A DNA stretch of 64,000 bases from Clostridium_AD frigoriphilum (GTDB lineage: Bacteria; Bacillota; Clostridia; Clostridiales; Clostridiaceae), in NCBI RefSeq assembly GCF_036541405.1, contig NZ_JAZHFS010000004.1:62001-126000 (forward strand). Direction: 5' to 3'. Under the pieces are notes generated by a model. It worked only from the letters and a program-made list of their open reading frames with translations. It did not search any database and was not told the origin of the DNA. The position numbers and the translations under genes were made by a program. Shown here piece after piece: positions 33,569 to 43,412 of the stretch (positions are counted from its first letter, which is position 1; each line of letters opens with the position of its first letter).

Positions 33569-35551
33569 TTATTTATTCTTCAATCTCAATACAGTGTCAA
33601 CCACATTATTAACTGTAAATCCAAACTCTTCAAATAAAACTTCTGCCTTCCCTGATGCACCGAAGTGATCAATTGAAATTACGGCTCCATCAAGTCCCAC
33701 ATATTTGTGCCAACCAAATGAAGATGCTGCTTCTACTGCAACTCTTGCTCTTACATTGCCAGGCAATATCTTTTCCTTATATTCTTTACTTTGTCTATCA
33801 AACAACTCAAAGGAAGGCATACTTACTACTCTGGCATCTATTCCCTTTCTCTTTAATTCATCTGATGCCTTAAATATTAGTTCAACCTCTGAGCCGGAAG
33901 CAATTAATATTACATCGGGTGTTTCTTTTACAGAATTCTTAAGAATATATCCGCCATTAAGTGCTTCCTTACTTGAGCCATTATATAACGGCAAAGTTTG
34001 TCTTGTTAATACAAGAGACACTGGTCCTTCTGATTTTGCTATTGCTAGGTACCAACCTGCAGCTGTTTCCTTAGAATCAGCTGGTCTAAACACTACCATA
34101 TTTGGCATAGCTCTTAAAGCAGCTAATTGTTCAATAGGTTCATGAGTTGGTCCATCTTCACCAACTCCAATACTATCGTGAGTAAGTACATAAGTTATTG
34201 GTAATTTCATTATTGCGCTAAGTCTCATGGCCCCCTTCATGTAATCACTAAATACGAAGAATGTAGATACAAATACTTTTAAACCACCATGAAGATATAT
34301 TCCATTGGCGATAGCAGCCATTGCATGTTCTCTTACTCCAAAATGCATGTTTGCTCCAGATCTATCCTCAGCTGAGAAATCTCCTCTATCTTTCATATAT
34401 GTTTTGTTTGAAGGAGCAAGATCTGCTGAGCCTCCAATTATGTTTGGTACAAGCTTTGCTATTCTGTTAATAAGCACTCCGGATGCTTGTCTTGTTGCCA
34501 TTGGTTTATCGAAACTCCAAAAACTTTCATTCTCTAATAAATCAGTGGCTATTTTACCACTAAACCAAAGTTCCCACTCTTTTGCAAGTTCTGGGTAAGT
34601 CGATTTATAATCTTCAAATAACTTGTTCCAAGTTACTTCTTTAGATGCTGCTACTTTATTAAAACTTTCCATTTGTTTTTTAACTTCTTCTGGAACAGTA
34701 AAAGGATCATAATTCCATCCTATATTTTCTTTTAATGCAATAATATTTTCTTCTCCAAGTGGTTCCCCATGTGCGCTGGCTTTTCCTTGCTTAGCAAGAC
34801 AACCATATCCTATTATATTCTTTACAATTATAATTGTTGGCTTTTTATCTTCCTTTTTAGCCGTAATTATAGCAGCATTTATTTCTTCTGTGTTGTTTCC
34901 ATCAGCTACTTTTATAACCTGCCAACCATAAGCTTCATACCTTTTAGCGACATCTTCTCTAAAAGCAATATCGGTACTTCCTTCAATCGATATATTATTA
35001 GAATCATACATCATTATAAGTTTTCCAAGCCCTAGTGTTCCTGCAAGGGAAGATGCCTCACTTGAAATTCCTTCCATTAAACAACCATCTCCAGCTATAG
35101 TATATGTATAATGATCTATAACCTTAAAATTTTGTTTGTTAAATTTCTCTGCAAGATAGCTTTCAGAAATAGCCATACCTACTGCATTACAAATGCCTTG
35201 TCCAAGTGGTCCTGTAGTTGTCTCAACTCCGTCTGTATGTTTATATTCTGGATGTCCTGGTGTTTTACTTCCAAACTGTCTGAAATTTTTTATATCTTCA
35301 ACACTTAAATCATATCCAAATACGTTTAAAAGTGAGTATAAAAGCATAGACCCATGACCTGCTGATAGTACAAATCTATCTCTATCTTCCCATTTTGAAT
35401 TTTTAGGATTATGTTTCATTTGCTTTGACCATAGAGTATAAGCCATGGTCGCACATCCAAGTGGTAACCCTGGATGACCAGAATTTGCTTTTTGCACCGC
35501 TTCTGCTGAAAGTACTCTTATAGTATTAATAGCTAAATTATCTACATTCAT
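33569..35551 (-). CDS. tkt: Transketolase
   Basis: A 660-residue cytoplasmic thiamine-diphosphate enzyme moving two-carbon ketol units in the pentose phosphate pathway. It shows SGHPGLPLG near the N-terminus, the TPP/metal motif GDGCLMEGISSEA...NNIS, and DSIGVGEDGPTHEPIEQ in the pyrimidine domain. The frame opens at 35602, but AAGGAGG is nine bases before the ATG at 35551. It follows the transaldolase gene by 16 bases and ends at a strong terminator, so the two enzymes form one unit. They could also process pentose phosphates from the deoxynucleoside and xylan genes in this window. Confidence 0.96.
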   Translation of the reverse strand: MNVDNLAINTIRVLSAEAVQKANSGHPGLPLGCATMAYTLWSKQMKHNPKNSKWEDRDRFVLSAGHGSMLLYSLLNVFGYDLSVEDIKNFRQFGSKTPGHPEYKHTDGVETTTGPLGQGICNAVGMAISESYLAEKFNKQNFKVIDHYTYTIAGDGCLMEGISSEASSLAGTLGLGKLIMMYDSNNISIEGSTDIAFREDVAKRYEAYGWQVIKVADGNNTEEINAAIITAKKEDKKPTIIIVKNIIGYGCLAKQGKASAHGEPLGEENIIALKENIGWNYDPFTVPEEVKKQMESFNKVAASKEVTWNKLFEDYKSTYPELAKEWELWFSGKIATDLLENESFWSFDKPMATRQASGVLINRIAKLVPNIIGGSADLAPSNKTYMKDRGDFSAEDRSGANMHFGVREHAMAAIANGIYLHGGLKVFVSTFFVFSDYMKGAMRLSAIMKLPITYVLTHDSIGVGEDGPTHEPIEQLAALRAMPNMVVFRPADSKETAAGWYLAIAKSEGPVSLVLTRQTLPLYNGSSKEALNGGYILKNSVKETPDVILIASGSEVELIFKASDELKRKGIDARVVSMPSFELFDRQSKEYKEKILPGNVRARVAVEAASSFGWHKYVGLDGAVISIDHFGASGKAEVLFEEFGFTVNNVVDTVLRLKNK

Positions 35552-35567
35552 TATGTGCACCTCCTTA

Positions 35568-36215
35568 TTATTTACCAAAAGTTTCTTTCCAATCTTTTGC
35601 AAATTTTTCTATCCCAGCATCTGTCAATGGATGTTTTATCATTTGTTTAATAATTTTAAGTGGTACTGTAGCAATATGTGCCCCTGCAACTGCTGCATCT
35701 GTGACATGCATTGGAGTTCTTATGCTAGCCGCAATTATTTCAGTATCTATTCTATGTACTTTAAATATTGTAACAATAGTTCTTATTAAATCCATAGCAT
35801 TAGCATTTATATCATCAAGTCTCCCTATGAAGGGACTTACATATGATGCTCCTGCTCTTGCAGCAAGTAAAGCTTGCCCTGCTGAAAATATTAACGTTAC
35901 ATTTGTTTTTATTCCTTCTTTCGAAAGTACTTTTACAGCCTTAAGACCATCCTGCGTCATTGGAATTTTAACAATCATATTTTTATGTATTTTAGCTATT
36001 TCTCTTCCTTCCTTTATCATACCTTTTGAATCTAAAGAAATAACTTCCCCACTTATAGGTCCGTCTACAATAGATGCTATTTCTTTTATAACCTCATTAA
36101 AGTCTCTTCCTTCTTTTGCAATTAGAGACGGGTTAGTAGTTACACCACAAATAACACCCATGTCACTCGCCTCACGAATATCTGCAACATTTGCTGTATC
36201 AATAAATAATTTCAT
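35568..36215 (-). CDS. tal: Transaldolase (short TalC/MipB type)
   Basis: A 215-residue cytoplasmic aldolase of the small transaldolase/fructose-6-phosphate aldolase group. The Schiff-base lysine lies in MIVKIPMTQDGL. MKLFIDTANVADI and GVTTNPSLIAKEG are the family N-terminal signatures. Short forms can be true transaldolases or fructose-6-phosphate aldolases; the pairing with transketolase favours transaldolase. AGGAGG precedes the ATG. Immediately upstream is a decayed DUF4867-like gene, suggesting a once longer sugar operon. Confidence 0.93.
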   Translation of the reverse strand: MKLFIDTANVADIREASDMGVICGVTTNPSLIAKEGRDFNEVIKEIASIVDGPISGEVISLDSKGMIKEGREIAKIHKNMIVKIPMTQDGLKAVKVLSKEGIKTNVTLIFSAGQALLAARAGASYVSPFIGRLDDINANAMDLIRTIVTIFKVHRIDTEIIAASIRTPMHVTDAAVAGAHIATVPLKIIKQMIKHPLTDAGIEKFAKDWKETFGK

Positions 36216-36227
36216 TTTTATGTCCTC

Positions 36228-36430
36228 CTATATTTTATTATGAATAGTTATTTTTAAGTCTTGTATTGTTTCTAAATCTTCTAATTATTTAATTAATGCA
36301 TCACTCGGCAATGGTGTCGTTTTCATTTTTCGATTAATTTAGAACAATTATAATTTTCTAAAACATGTCCATATTTCTTAAACTCACTATCTGTAATTTT
36401 TTTAATAATAATATTTACCTTCTCCTTCAT
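36228..36430 (-). pseudogene. Remnant resembling the N-terminus of a DUF4867 protein
   Basis: The reverse strand from ATG 36430 reads KKITDSEFKKYGHVLENYN, then stops. The next frame gives MKTTPLPSDALIK and stops, then LEDLETIQDLKI and stops. In order these resemble the first about 60 residues of DUF4867 proteins (sugar-metabolism-associated, cupin-like) as I remember them. AAGG precedes the ATG. With at least two in-frame stops and no C-terminal two thirds, it is a pseudogene fragment. The family call is from memory. Confidence 0.45.
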
Positions 36431-36684
36431 TTAAATATAAACCGAAATACTTTTTAAACTCACTTTAATAAGTTAATTTTACATCTAATTTGCACTTTCT
36501 GCAATATCTTTTTGTAAACTTTTTCATTTTTTTTATAATTATTAAAATCTTACTTATCGGTTTTACTAGCATGTGCACCAAAAGTAACCTCAGGCTAATA
36601 AAATACCGTTCATTACCATTAATTAGAACAAATTTGGCACAAAGCCACAACTATAGTTTTTCAATAAATATCTATTTATACAAC
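36431..36684. other. Non-coding stretch between the DUF4867-like remnant and the Jet operon terminator
   Basis: AT-rich. A reverse-strand ORF of 61 codons (36465-36650) ends in a basic Cys-containing segment (KRYCRKCKLDVK) but has no ribosome binding site and overlaps a forward ORF. I do not call either. Nothing else was recognised. Confidence 0.3.
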
Positions 36685-36710
36685 AAAAAAGAGCCTATTG
36701 GCTCTTTTTT
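36685..36710 (-). terminator. Terminator of the Jet-like operon
   Basis: AAAAAAGAGCC (36685-36695) and complement (36700-36710) with a 4-base loop and T-runs on both strands. It lies 42 bases after the ATPase stop. Confidence 0.85.
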
Positions 36711-36752
36711 CTCTGACCTGCTATGATTTATAAATCTATGTGTTTTGGTTTT

Positions 36753-39700
36753 TTATGATAATTCAAATCCCATCTGCTCATGCTCTATTTTCTTAAATTC
36801 AACCTGCTCCACGCAGACCTGACTTCTTACCTGCATTACTACCGTCTGCTGCTTATTACCAATAAGTTTTTGACCTAGAATATAATTCACATCAAACCTT
36901 CCAGATATAGCAGGAGTAGCACCACGGGCTGGCACAATGAGCTGCACATTATTTATTTTTAGAAACTCAAATATAGGTTCCCAAATATATATGTCCTTAG
37001 CTGCTCCAAATGGATTATCTATAAATATGGTTTTTCTTAATTTATTATTATCAGTATTAAAGGAATTTATGTTTTTAATATAATTAATTATGGATATTAA
37101 AAATTGAATATATATTCCTTGTGACTGGCCTGTACTACCAACTGCCTGCTCATATTCTAATATTTTACTTTGCTCTGATATCTGCTCTCTTTTGTAAAGT
37201 TTTAAAACTATTTTATTCATGTCTGTTACAATAACAGAAAACAGCCTTTTAAGAGCTAATTGATTTTTAATATATTTTATTTTGTCTAAATTATCATTCA
37301 TATTATCAACATTTCTTATTGTATCTTCTATGTACAACGACATATGGAACTTTTGCTGTTCTTCCTTAACATATGGTATCTGAAGACTAACCATTTGTAT
37401 TATCTCATTATTCAAATTTAATCTTGATAAACGTGGTAATCTATCAAGCTCTGTTTTCACATCTGTGCAACGTTGGAGACATTGATTTTGAAAATTATCT
37501 TTTATTTTCTCCATATCCTTAATATCATTCTCTATTTTTCCCTTTTGAATAAATATAAGCTCTTTAATACTTTCTAAATTTTCTATAAGCACTTTGCACT
37601 CACTAGTTAATACAGGAGCATTAACACTCCTTAAAAATTCTTCGGCTATTTCAAAAGCTCCCATTTCTTTAAGAGTTTTTATGTTTTTTTCTTTATTACT
37701 TTCGAAATTTGCTCTACTGTTTTTTTCTTTAATGCAAACTTTATCAAATTCCTTTTCTAAACTTTCATAATAACTTTTTATATCTTGAGTGTCGTCTATC
37801 ATCTCATTTGTTTTATCTTTAGAAATATTACTAGATCTTAAAACTACTTCAATATTAACTATAATAGCTTTTAATTTCTCAATAACTTTATTAATCTTAA
37901 TTTGCAATGTTAAAAGTTCTGCTTTTTTCAAAGCAAGTTTTTCTCTTTTGCGAGTATTGTCCTCTTCAAATTGTTGAAATTTAAAGACTTCAATTCCAAT
38001 AGCTACATATTGTCCAAAATCCTTTGAAAACCTATCTTCTAATAGTTCAATTTTCCCACAAATATTACTCCTGGCTAATGTATACTTTTGAACATCCTTA
38101 TTAATCACTTCTTGCTTTTCTTTTAATATTTTATGTTCTTCTTTTAATTGTTTTAATCCTTCTTGCTTTGTTACTAAAATCTCATTTCTATTTTTAAGTT
38201 CATAAAGCTTATCTATAGAATATTCTCTATTGTCAATTTCGCTCCTATCTTTATCCATATTACTTTGGTAATTTTGTAAGAGTTGATCTTTGTCCCTTAT
38301 ATCTGAATTTTTTTCTTCTAATGCTTTTTTACTTCCTCTAAATTTCGAATCTATTTCATCATCAGTTATGTTTAATTCTTCATATTTATCGTTATTATAA
38401 TATGTTTTATACATTTTAATCCATTCATCATTTACTTCATCTATTTTTACCTTTAAGTGGCTATTTACCTCAAGTTCATTTTTTTGCTTACTTTCCTCCG
38501 TTATCACTTGTTTTTTAATTTCCATATGCTTCAAGTTTAAAGAATTTAAACTTTCTACAAATTTCTGAAGTTTATTTTCTTCCAAATCCAAGTTATCTAA
38601 ATCAATCTTTACTTCGTTAATATTCCTTAAATCCTTCTCCAAAATAGTTAACTTATTTTCTAAATCTATATTTTCTAAATTGATATTTTTCATCTTGAGT
38701 TCAAGTCCATCTATAACTTTACTACAAACTATCCTTTCATTTTCTAATGAAAGCTTTTCAGACTTTAATTTAGTACGATTCTCTTTAATCACATCGATTT
38801 TATTATCATAAGAAAACTTGAACTCTTTAATATATGTATTATCTATTTTTAAGGTTTCTTCATTTCTTTTAAGAAGATCCAGGTTAGTTCTTATCTCTGA
38901 TATTTCTCTCCCTATTTTATCTTTTTCCTGTTTTATTTTATCTGAATTTATAAATTTGGACCTATCTTTTACGACAAAATCTAAACCATTAATATTAAAG
39001 TCAAGCCCATCTTTAATAGTCTCTAAGCTAATAATTGGAATGGCATAGTTACCAAAATCATAATCTCTAAACTTTTCGTCCTTAAGAAGTTTATTAAGAT
39101 TATAAGTTACAATAATAGAGTACGGCAAGAAAGGTATCTTACTTAAAATAGTTTCTTTTTCCTCTATTGAGAGGTCTTTAAGATATTCTATGCCCAAGAT
39201 CCCGTCTTCATTATAGTTCCTATTAATATATTTTTTTACTTTTAATATTTCTTTAGTTGTGGGCATTGGTTTATCCTCATCTAACTGAGTATAATAATCT
39301 AATGATTGTTGTAATTCCTGCTCCTGTGCAAGTATTGCTCTAAGCAACTCTTTATATTTAATTTCTAGACTATTACTTAAAGATAAAACATCCTGAGCCT
39401 CATAAACTTCTAATAATTTATTGACCTTAATTTTATCTATGTCATATTTTTGCATTAAATCATTATATTCTACTATTTTGCCTTGAATTGAAGTTGTTTT
39501 TTCTTCATTTTTAGCAATATCAATTTTGTAGCTACTATTTTTTAACATTAAAGAATCAAATATATATTTATTATCTTTTATCTTTAGAATGGTTTGTGAT
39601 CTATCCAGCCCAATTTTTTTAATATCAGCATCTATATCACCTATGATCATAATGTTAAGCTTACTTCTAAGAACTTTAACCTTTTCTTTTAGTGATTTAA

Positions 39701-41168
39701 GTCTTTCTTTTGATTGTAATATGTTGCTTTCAGAGACAGCTATTTTATTATCAAGATCTCTTTCTAACCTAACAAATTCTTTTACTTTACTTGACAAGTC
39801 ATAAACTTTACTTAATGATTCAGTTAACTTATTATTTAACCCCTTAAGTTTAATCTCATCTCTAATTTTTTTGTTATAAGCTAGTCTATTTAAGTCTAAT
39901 GTTAACGTTTCATTGGCTTTAAATATATTATCAATTACCTCTTTTATTTCAGAATATTTGCCTTTATTTTCTAGAAAATCTACAAAATAATTCTTAACTT
40001 GTCTAAGGTTAATTTCATTATAAGCATTGTCAACTTTAAATTTAACATTTTCAAATTTACCTTGTGAATCTTTAAGCTCACCTTGAGTTGTATTTAACTC
40101 ATTTTTCATAATTTGTAGCTTTATAGTTTGAATGTCTTTTTCTGTTTTCTTATCTTCTTTATCAATATTATTTGTTTCTGCCTCTATTAAATTAAGTTCT
40201 TCGTATTTACTTTTTACATTGTTTCCAAGAGTATTGTAAGTTTTTACAATAGAATCTTCAATTTTTCCCTTTTCATCATATACATTAACAAGTGTTTTTG
40301 TCCTAATAATAAAATCGTTAACCACACCCGCCTGTCTATCATAATTTGAGATTTCTTTTTTCTTTTTAGATAACTCTATGATTTTATCCTTGATATCCAA
40401 AAGTGTTTTTGCCATTTCTTCTTCATCATTTACCTTACTAGTTTTAGCCATAAATGCTTTTTGAATAATCTTTTCTATAAGTAAATCCTCGACAATCTTT
40501 CTTGATGTCCTATAATTTTCTTCAAAGTAACCTCTCACATGACCCTCAGTCTTATTTATCCCCCTAATAATTTCCCATTCGCTTTCGTATAAACCATGTT
40601 CACTAATAAACCTTTGATATTCTCCCTTTCTATCCTCAAAGATATCCGAAACCACAACGAAAGAATTATTACTTTGAAGAGTCCTTAATTGTTTTTTTAA
40701 GCCACCATAGGTTATTCTTTCTTTATTATCTTGAAGTGGCAAATTATTTATATCATTTTCATTATAAGTATTATAAAATATACAGTAATTAAAATAGTCA
40801 AAAGATGTTGTGTCTTTTTTATTTTCGATATTTCCAGATGTTTCTGTACCTTTCCTAGCACAAAAACCTGTAGTCATATACTTATATCCTGATTTATCTC
40901 CATCATCTAATCGCCATTCAATTAGTGAGTGAATAACACTACTAGAATCTTTCCCCCTAAAGAGCTTTTCTATAGGTTGTTTGTCATCTAAATGACAGTT
41001 AGGTATAAGATTTTGCATAAGCAATAACATTAAAAGGCTTTTACCCCCACCATTTGCAAGATCATACAAAGTATTGCTACAAGAAAGTTCCATTTTAAAA
41101 TCATCATATGTTTGAGTACCATTATTATATTTAACATTGTTTATTCTTATCCTGTTTATTTGCGGCAT
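36753..41168 (-). CDS. SMC/MukB-like ATPase of a Jet-type condensin operon (JetC-like)
   Basis: A 1471-residue ATPase. The P-loop is at residues 37-45 as LANGGGKSL, where the first Gly of the usual Walker A is Leu. A very long, Lys/Glu/Asn-rich coiled coil covers about 250-1330. The C-terminal head has GSTGQSQGIYIQFL (about 1344-1357) at the ABC-signature position and FIDNPFGAAKD (1382-1392) as Walker B, without the usual Glu after Asp. The split-head, long-coil plan is that of MukB/MksB/JetC loop-extruding motors. The ATG overlaps the stop of the small-subunit gene (TAATG), with GGAGG nine bases upstream. No JetD/MksG topoisomerase-like nuclease follows, only a terminator. Plasmid or phage defence, or chromosome handling, is inference. 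Confidence 0.8.
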   Translation of the reverse strand: MPQINRIRINNVKYNNGTQTYDDFKMELSCSNTLYDLANGGGKSLLMLLLMQNLIPNCHLDDKQPIEKLFRGKDSSSVIHSLIEWRLDDGDKSGYKYMTTGFCARKGTETSGNIENKKDTTSFDYFNYCIFYNTYNENDINNLPLQDNKERITYGGLKKQLRTLQSNNSFVVVSDIFEDRKGEYQRFISEHGLYESEWEIIRGINKTEGHVRGYFEENYRTSRKIVEDLLIEKIIQKAFMAKTSKVNDEEEMAKTLLDIKDKIIELSKKKKEISNYDRQAGVVNDFIIRTKTLVNVYDEKGKIEDSIVKTYNTLGNNVKSKYEELNLIEAETNNIDKEDKKTEKDIQTIKLQIMKNELNTTQGELKDSQGKFENVKFKVDNAYNEINLRQVKNYFVDFLENKGKYSEIKEVIDNIFKANETLTLDLNRLAYNKKIRDEIKLKGLNNKLTESLSKVYDLSSKVKEFVRLERDLDNKIAVSESNILQSKERLKSLKEKVKVLRSKLNIMIIGDIDADIKKIGLDRSQTILKIKDNKYIFDSLMLKNSSYKIDIAKNEEKTTSIQGKIVEYNDLMQKYDIDKIKVNKLLEVYEAQDVLSLSNSLEIKYKELLRAILAQEQELQQSLDYYTQLDEDKPMPTTKEILKVKKYINRNYNEDGILGIEYLKDLSIEEKETILSKIPFLPYSIIVTYNLNKLLKDEKFRDYDFGNYAIPIISLETIKDGLDFNINGLDFVVKDRSKFINSDKIKQEKDKIGREISEIRTNLDLLKRNEETLKIDNTYIKEFKFSYDNKIDVIKENRTKLKSEKLSLENERIVCSKVIDGLELKMKNINLENIDLENKLTILEKDLRNINEVKIDLDNLDLEENKLQKFVESLNSLNLKHMEIKKQVITEESKQKNELEVNSHLKVKIDEVNDEWIKMYKTYYNNDKYEELNITDDEIDSKFRGSKKALEEKNSDIRDKDQLLQNYQSNMDKDRSEIDNREYSIDKLYELKNRNEILVTKQEGLKQLKEEHKILKEKQEVINKDVQKYTLARSNICGKIELLEDRFSKDFGQYVAIGIEVFKFQQFEEDNTRKREKLALKKAELLTLQIKINKVIEKLKAIIVNIEVVLRSSNISKDKTNEMIDDTQDIKSYYESLEKEFDKVCIKEKNSRANFESNKEKNIKTLKEMGAFEIAEEFLRSVNAPVLTSECKVLIENLESIKELIFIQKGKIENDIKDMEKIKDNFQNQCLQRCTDVKTELDRLPRLSRLNLNNEIIQMVSLQIPYVKEEQQKFHMSLYIEDTIRNVDNMNDNLDKIKYIKNQLALKRLFSVIVTDMNKIVLKLYKREQISEQSKILEYEQAVGSTGQSQGIYIQFLISIINYIKNINSFNTDNNKLRKTIFIDNPFGAAKDIYIWEPIFEFLKINNVQLIVPARGATPAISGRFDVNYILGQKLIGNKQQTVVMQVRSQVCVEQVEFKKIEHEQMGFELS

Positions 41169-41878
41169 TAATTAAGTCCTCCTTCTGACATTATCGCGTA
41201 AAGCCTACCTCTGAAGTCTTCAAAATAATTTTCTATAAGTGCCTTAAATCTAACGTTCGCATAATATCGTTCCTCTACCTCAATAAAAAGGTTCTGCTCT
41301 TTTAGAAAATTGAATACAATTTTTATATACCCTAGCTTCGAGTTTTTATATGCTCTAGCATTTACTGATAAATCATTCGAGTGAGTTAAAGGGAGTTCAT
41401 CCCACAAAAGAGCTATGACATTAAAACTATTCTCCTCAAGTTCGTTTTTCACTATTACATCCAATTTACTGATAATACTTGAAAGTGATCCATCAACGCT
41501 TCGCAGAACATCCTCACTTTTTATATATTCTTGAAATGTGTAACTTGAAGAATCTTTATAAAACAGTGTAATAATATTATAAATAATAAAATAACACATG
41601 TATAATTCTTTATTAACCTTAAGTCCTAACATCTTCCTTAATTCTTCATTAGTATAACCAAACACATTATTCTTTTCTCCAGCCGTAATAAATAAAGCAT
41701 CCTTATATTGATATAAAGTTAAATTTAGCTTTTCAATCATGCTACCAAATATATTATACATTTCTATGTTTGAATTGTATTCCTCGTATAAGTCTGTATT
41801 TTCGCTACTGCTTACATTCTCGCCAGTAATAAGCTTTGCAAATAGCTCAAGGGCTTTCTCCATATTCCAGTTATCCAA
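41168..41878 (-). CDS. Small subunit of the Jet-type condensin operon (JetB/MukE-like position, DUF6063-like)
   Basis: A 236-residue, mostly helical acidic protein. Position, size and coupling match the MukE/MksE/JetB winged-helix subunit that bridges kleisin and ATPase. I recall Clostridia proteins of this type as DUF6063. The start is TTG at 41878, one base after the kleisin-like gene stop, with GGGTGA upstream. An internal ATG at 41863 is the alternative. The C-terminus (VEERYYANVRFKALIENYF) is plausibly a winged-helix domain. The detailed family call is from context more than motif. Confidence 0.65.
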   Translation of the reverse strand: MDNWNMEKALELFAKLITGENVSSSENTDLYEEYNSNIEMYNIFGSMIEKLNLTLYQYKDALFITAGEKNNVFGYTNEELRKMLGLKVNKELYMCYFIIYNIITLFYKDSSSYTFQEYIKSEDVLRSVDGSLSSIISKLDVIVKNELEENSFNVIALLWDELPLTHSNDLSVNARAYKNSKLGYIKIVFNFLKEQNLFIEVEERYYANVRFKALIENYFEDFRGRLYAIMSEGGLN

Positions 41879-41879
41879 T

Positions 41880-43412
41880 TTACTTCACCCTTTCAAATTT
41901 TATATTGGTAATTTTAAATAAAGATGATATTTCTATTACATCCTCAGGCATTGGGATTACTCTAAATTTAAGACCTATAAGCCCATAACGATTTTCAGGT
42001 GTTAATAAATTAATTATTATTTTATCAAAGATAGTTTTTTCGTCGACGTCAAGCTTAGATAAATCATAATAATTTTTTTGCGCAATATGTAGTATAAAGG
42101 AATAATAATCTCCATTTTTTAAGATATCTCCTTTAAACTTACCTGCTAAATACAAATTAAACTCTCTTAAGGAAAATTGATCTTTCTCCAAAAGGAATTT
42201 CATTAATAAATTCATAAATATTATGAAATTAGAAGCTATTCTTTCATCCTCTATATCGTCAAGTGATATATATTCTGTTTCTTCAAAAGTTGTAACCTCT
42301 TCAATGTCTTCCTCATTATTAGGTCTGTAGGTTAAAAGCTCATCTGTATTTTTTAAATTAAAAGTCTTATTAAACTTTATCTTTAAAAGCGGATTCATAA
42401 GATAAGCTAGAAGTCCAACATTATCCAAAAGAAGAGTCCTTTGATAAACAGTTTTAAAGTCAAAAGACATTCTAAGTTTATTTAATGTCACCTTTTTAAT
42501 AATTTCATCCGATTTTATCTTAAGGTCAGTAGAAGAATTTAAAAGTGCACTATGTTTTGAAATAGCTCGTTTAATCTCAGTTTCTAGATTATAAATATAT
42601 TCCCTATTTTTCAAGAAATCCTCAGTATCGTGACTTTCATTTTCCTCCATTCTCTCAAGAGCAATTTCTATTAGTTTCTTATTCTTATCAAATAGACCTT
42701 GTTCCTCATCAAACCACTTCATGCTATTATTAAAAAGTTCATCTGCCTCTTTTATTCCCTCAGTAACGTTGTAACTCAAGATATTCAAGATCTCATTCTT
42801 TCTTTGCATTAGTTTACTAACTTCATTATTAATACGTTTTACAACTTCAATACCACCTTTAAAATTCTTAGACTCAATCATTTTAGAGAGCAGTATCTGT
42901 TGAATACTTATTTTACTTTCATCCTTTATTTCCTTTGTATCAAGGTAAAACTCAATAGCCTCAGATGTTATGTAATACCGTATTGTATTATCTGATATTT
43001 TGGATTCAATTAGTTTGATCCTAGAAGACATTTGTTTCTTTTCCACAGGATCAAAATAATTATAAGAAAAAGGTTTTCCATCATTTATAATTTTCTCGAA
43101 AATATAATTTACAAGTAAACTATTCTCTTTTTCATCTAGGTACAAATTATAATCCCGTTTTAGAATTTCTGTAGTAAAATCAGAAAACTTTTCAAAAGAA
43201 ACCCCTATATCATTAAAATTATTTTCTTCTATAAATAATCTTAATGTTGCTACTACTATGTACCCCATATCAATAAAATTATATTTACCTTCATTAAATA
43301 AATCTAAAGATATCTCCCTAATCTTAAAAAAAGGATAATATTTTTTTAGGTTCTGCATTCTTTCATTATGTTCACTTATTATCTCATCCATATAATTAAA
43401 TTCATTATTCAA
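41880..43412 (-). CDS. JetA-like (MukF/MksF-type kleisin) protein
   Basis: A 510-residue protein. The N-terminal winged-helix region (about 15-190, with EISLDLFNEGKYNFIDMGYIVVATLRLFIE) is followed by a helical coiled-coil middle (about 195-330), an acidic linker (EEDIEEVTTFEE), and a C-terminal winged-helix domain. This is the plan of MukF/MksF/JetA kleisins, and I recall Clostridia homologues named Wadjet JetA family. It starts at TTG 43412 with GGAGTGG seven bases before. The stop of a 23-codon ORF overlaps this start, so translation is probably coupled. It is the first large gene of the operon. Confidence 0.7.
   Translation of the reverse strand: MNNEFNYMDEIISEHNERMQNLKKYYPFFKIREISLDLFNEGKYNFIDMGYIVVATLRLFIEENNFNDIGVSFEKFSDFTTEILKRDYNLYLDEKENSLLVNYIFEKIINDGKPFSYNYFDPVEKKQMSSRIKLIESKISDNTIRYYITSEAIEFYLDTKEIKDESKISIQQILLSKMIESKNFKGGIEVVKRINNEVSKLMQRKNEILNILSYNVTEGIKEADELFNNSMKWFDEEQGLFDKNKKLIEIALERMEENESHDTEDFLKNREYIYNLETEIKRAISKHSALLNSSTDLKIKSDEIIKKVTLNKLRMSFDFKTVYQRTLLLDNVGLLAYLMNPLLKIKFNKTFNLKNTDELLTYRPNNEEDIEEVTTFEETEYISLDDIEDERIASNFIIFMNLLMKFLLEKDQFSLREFNLYLAGKFKGDILKNGDYYSFILHIAQKNYYDLSKLDVDEKTIFDKIIINLLTPENRYGLIGLKFRVIPMPEDVIEISSLFKITNIKFERVK

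Noticed and set aside
36465..36650. Reverse 61-codon ORF ending in KRYCRKCKLDVK
   Set aside because: No Shine-Dalgarno, overlaps a forward ORF, and no family recognised; could be chance in AT-rich DNA.
36753..43412. Complete Wadjet (JetABCD) call
   Set aside because: No JetD-like nuclease gene is present on either side, and the ATPase is longer and motif-divergent, so only a JetABC-like label is supported.
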